Assembly: GCA_963170055.1 (NCBI GenBank)
Contig: CAUJGJ010000093.1
Location: forward strand, 1,326,001 to 1,390,000
Length of the DNA: 64,000 nt
Direction: 5' to 3'
Source of the DNA: Halisarca cf. caerulea
Lineage: Eukaryota > Porifera > Demospongiae > Chondrillida > Halisarcidae
The notes under the pieces are model-generated. The model saw only the letters and a list, made by a program, of their open reading frames with translations, searched no databases and was not told the DNA's origin. The translations under genes were made by a program, and so were the position numbers. Position 1 is the first letter of the stretch; each line of letters starts with the position of its first letter. This document shows, piece after piece, positions 63,913 to 64,000 of the stretch.

Positions 63913-64000
63913 CTTTAAAATGTTAACGTTGCTAAATGTAATTTTATCATAAGAATAAAATTGTCAAAAATGCAAATATCTTAAAAACTGACTTAGTAAC
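63913..64000. repeat. Partial final monomer (88 of 133 bp)
   Basis: The last unit begins with ctttaaaa at 63913 and is cut by the window end after ttagtaac (monomer position 88). It carries aaatgtaatt and gtcaaaaatg but, unlike the other such units nearby, has cttagtaac rather than ctaagtaac. The array continues beyond the window. Confidence 0.95.

Larger units (their letters stand above)
1..64000. repeat. Tandem satellite DNA array, 133-bp monomer, head to tail
   Basis: The entire window is a direct tandem repeat of an AT-rich 133-bp unit with no interruption, inversion or foreign insertion. In the phase starting at base 1 each unit begins ctttaaaatg and ends ccaatgtct. I count 481 whole units and an 88-bp partial unit. 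The length differences I found are 34 single-base deletions, one single-base insertion, two 2-bp deletions and four 6-bp deletions. Their net of -61 bp accounts exactly for the final phase. Most units differ by only a few substitutions at recurrent sites. The unit length is not a multiple of three, and stop codons occur in all six frames, so it is not coding. Arrays like this are typical of eukaryotic heterochromatin. Centromeric, pericentromeric, subtelomeric or sex-chromosomal placement cannot be told from sequence alone. The family is not one I recognise. Confidence 0.98.

Noticed and set aside
1..64000. CRISPR array (regular repeats over many kb)
   Set aside because: There are no unique spacers. 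The full 133-bp period is conserved throughout, so this is satellite DNA and not repeat-spacer structure.
1..64000. Coding tandem repeat or repetitive surface protein
   Set aside because: 133 is not a multiple of three, so the frame shifts each unit. The consensus has stops in every frame on both strands, with no open stretch beyond about 80 bp.
1..64000. Telomeric or simple-sequence repeat
   Set aside because: The unit is a complex 133-bp sequence; no short G-rich motif is present.
1..64000. CENP-B box (TTCG....A..CGGG type)
   Set aside because: The consensus has only one CpG, in AACGTT, and no CGGG. No match to the box exists, though this does not exclude centromere function.
1..64000. 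Transposable-element origin (terminal repeats, tails, target duplications)
   Set aside because: No terminal inverted repeats, poly-A tail or element-length unit is visible. Distant derivation from an element cannot be tested without a database search.
1..64000. tRNA or other small RNA genes within the monomer
   Set aside because: No cloverleaf, A/B box pair or GC-containing stem is visible in the consensus on either strand.

Overview
The whole 64 kb window is one uninterrupted tandem satellite array. I see no gene, RNA gene, transposon, CRISPR array or unique sequence, and every monomer runs in the same direction. The repeat unit is 133 bp and very AT-rich (the first monomer has 30 G/C in 133, about 23%). 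Taking the phase that starts at base 1, the window holds 481 complete monomers (1-63912) plus an 88-bp partial monomer (63913-64000). The indels I logged add up to a net loss of 61 bp, which is exactly 481 x 133 - 63912, so I believe the indel list is complete. Both window ends lie inside the array, so its true length is unknown. Such a long, pure, single-orientation array points to eukaryotic heterochromatin (centromeric, pericentromeric, subtelomeric or sex-chromosomal) in a contig built from long reads. I do not recognise the satellite and cannot name the organism.

The interest lies in how the monomers are arranged. Monomers differ at a small set of diagnostic sites: about positions 11-12, 25-29, 43-45, 51-52, 57-58, 61-62, 72-80, 82-83, 94-109 and 131-134. 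These variants recur in fixed order, so the array is a mosaic of higher-order repeats (HORs). From left to right: an 8-monomer (1,064 bp) tandem pair (~0.67-2.8 kb); two-monomer alternation (~2.7-3.4 kb); 3-mer, 18-mer and 5-mer patterns (~4-9.2 kb); an 8-mer (1,063 bp) and a 3-mer (399 bp) (10.9-13.6 kb); a 12-mer (1,594 bp) tandem pair (16.2-19.4 kb) with an older 12-monomer copy 2,392 bp upstream; a 22-monomer block copied 6,096 bp downstream (21.4-24.3 and 27.5-30.4 kb); a 15-monomer block copied 3,055 bp downstream (35.2-37.2 and 38.3-40.2 kb); a 7-mer (930 bp) pair (40.2-42.1 kb); a nearly exact 32-monomer (4,256 bp) tandem pair with a nested 14-monomer repeat (43.4-51.9 kb); and a 52-64 kb block with its own variant set, part of which is shared with the first 3 kb.

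These arrangements fit satellite evolution by unequal exchange or replication-based segmental duplication acting at many scales. In the 32-mer block the order of events can be read from private mutations. There are also hybrid monomers that mark exchange or conversion junctions (near 35.1, 19.7 and 63.6 kb). Stop codons in all six frames, and a unit length not divisible by three, rule out a coding repeat: the consensus allows no open stretch longer than about 80 bp. One CpG, inside AACGTT, is kept in nearly every monomer.
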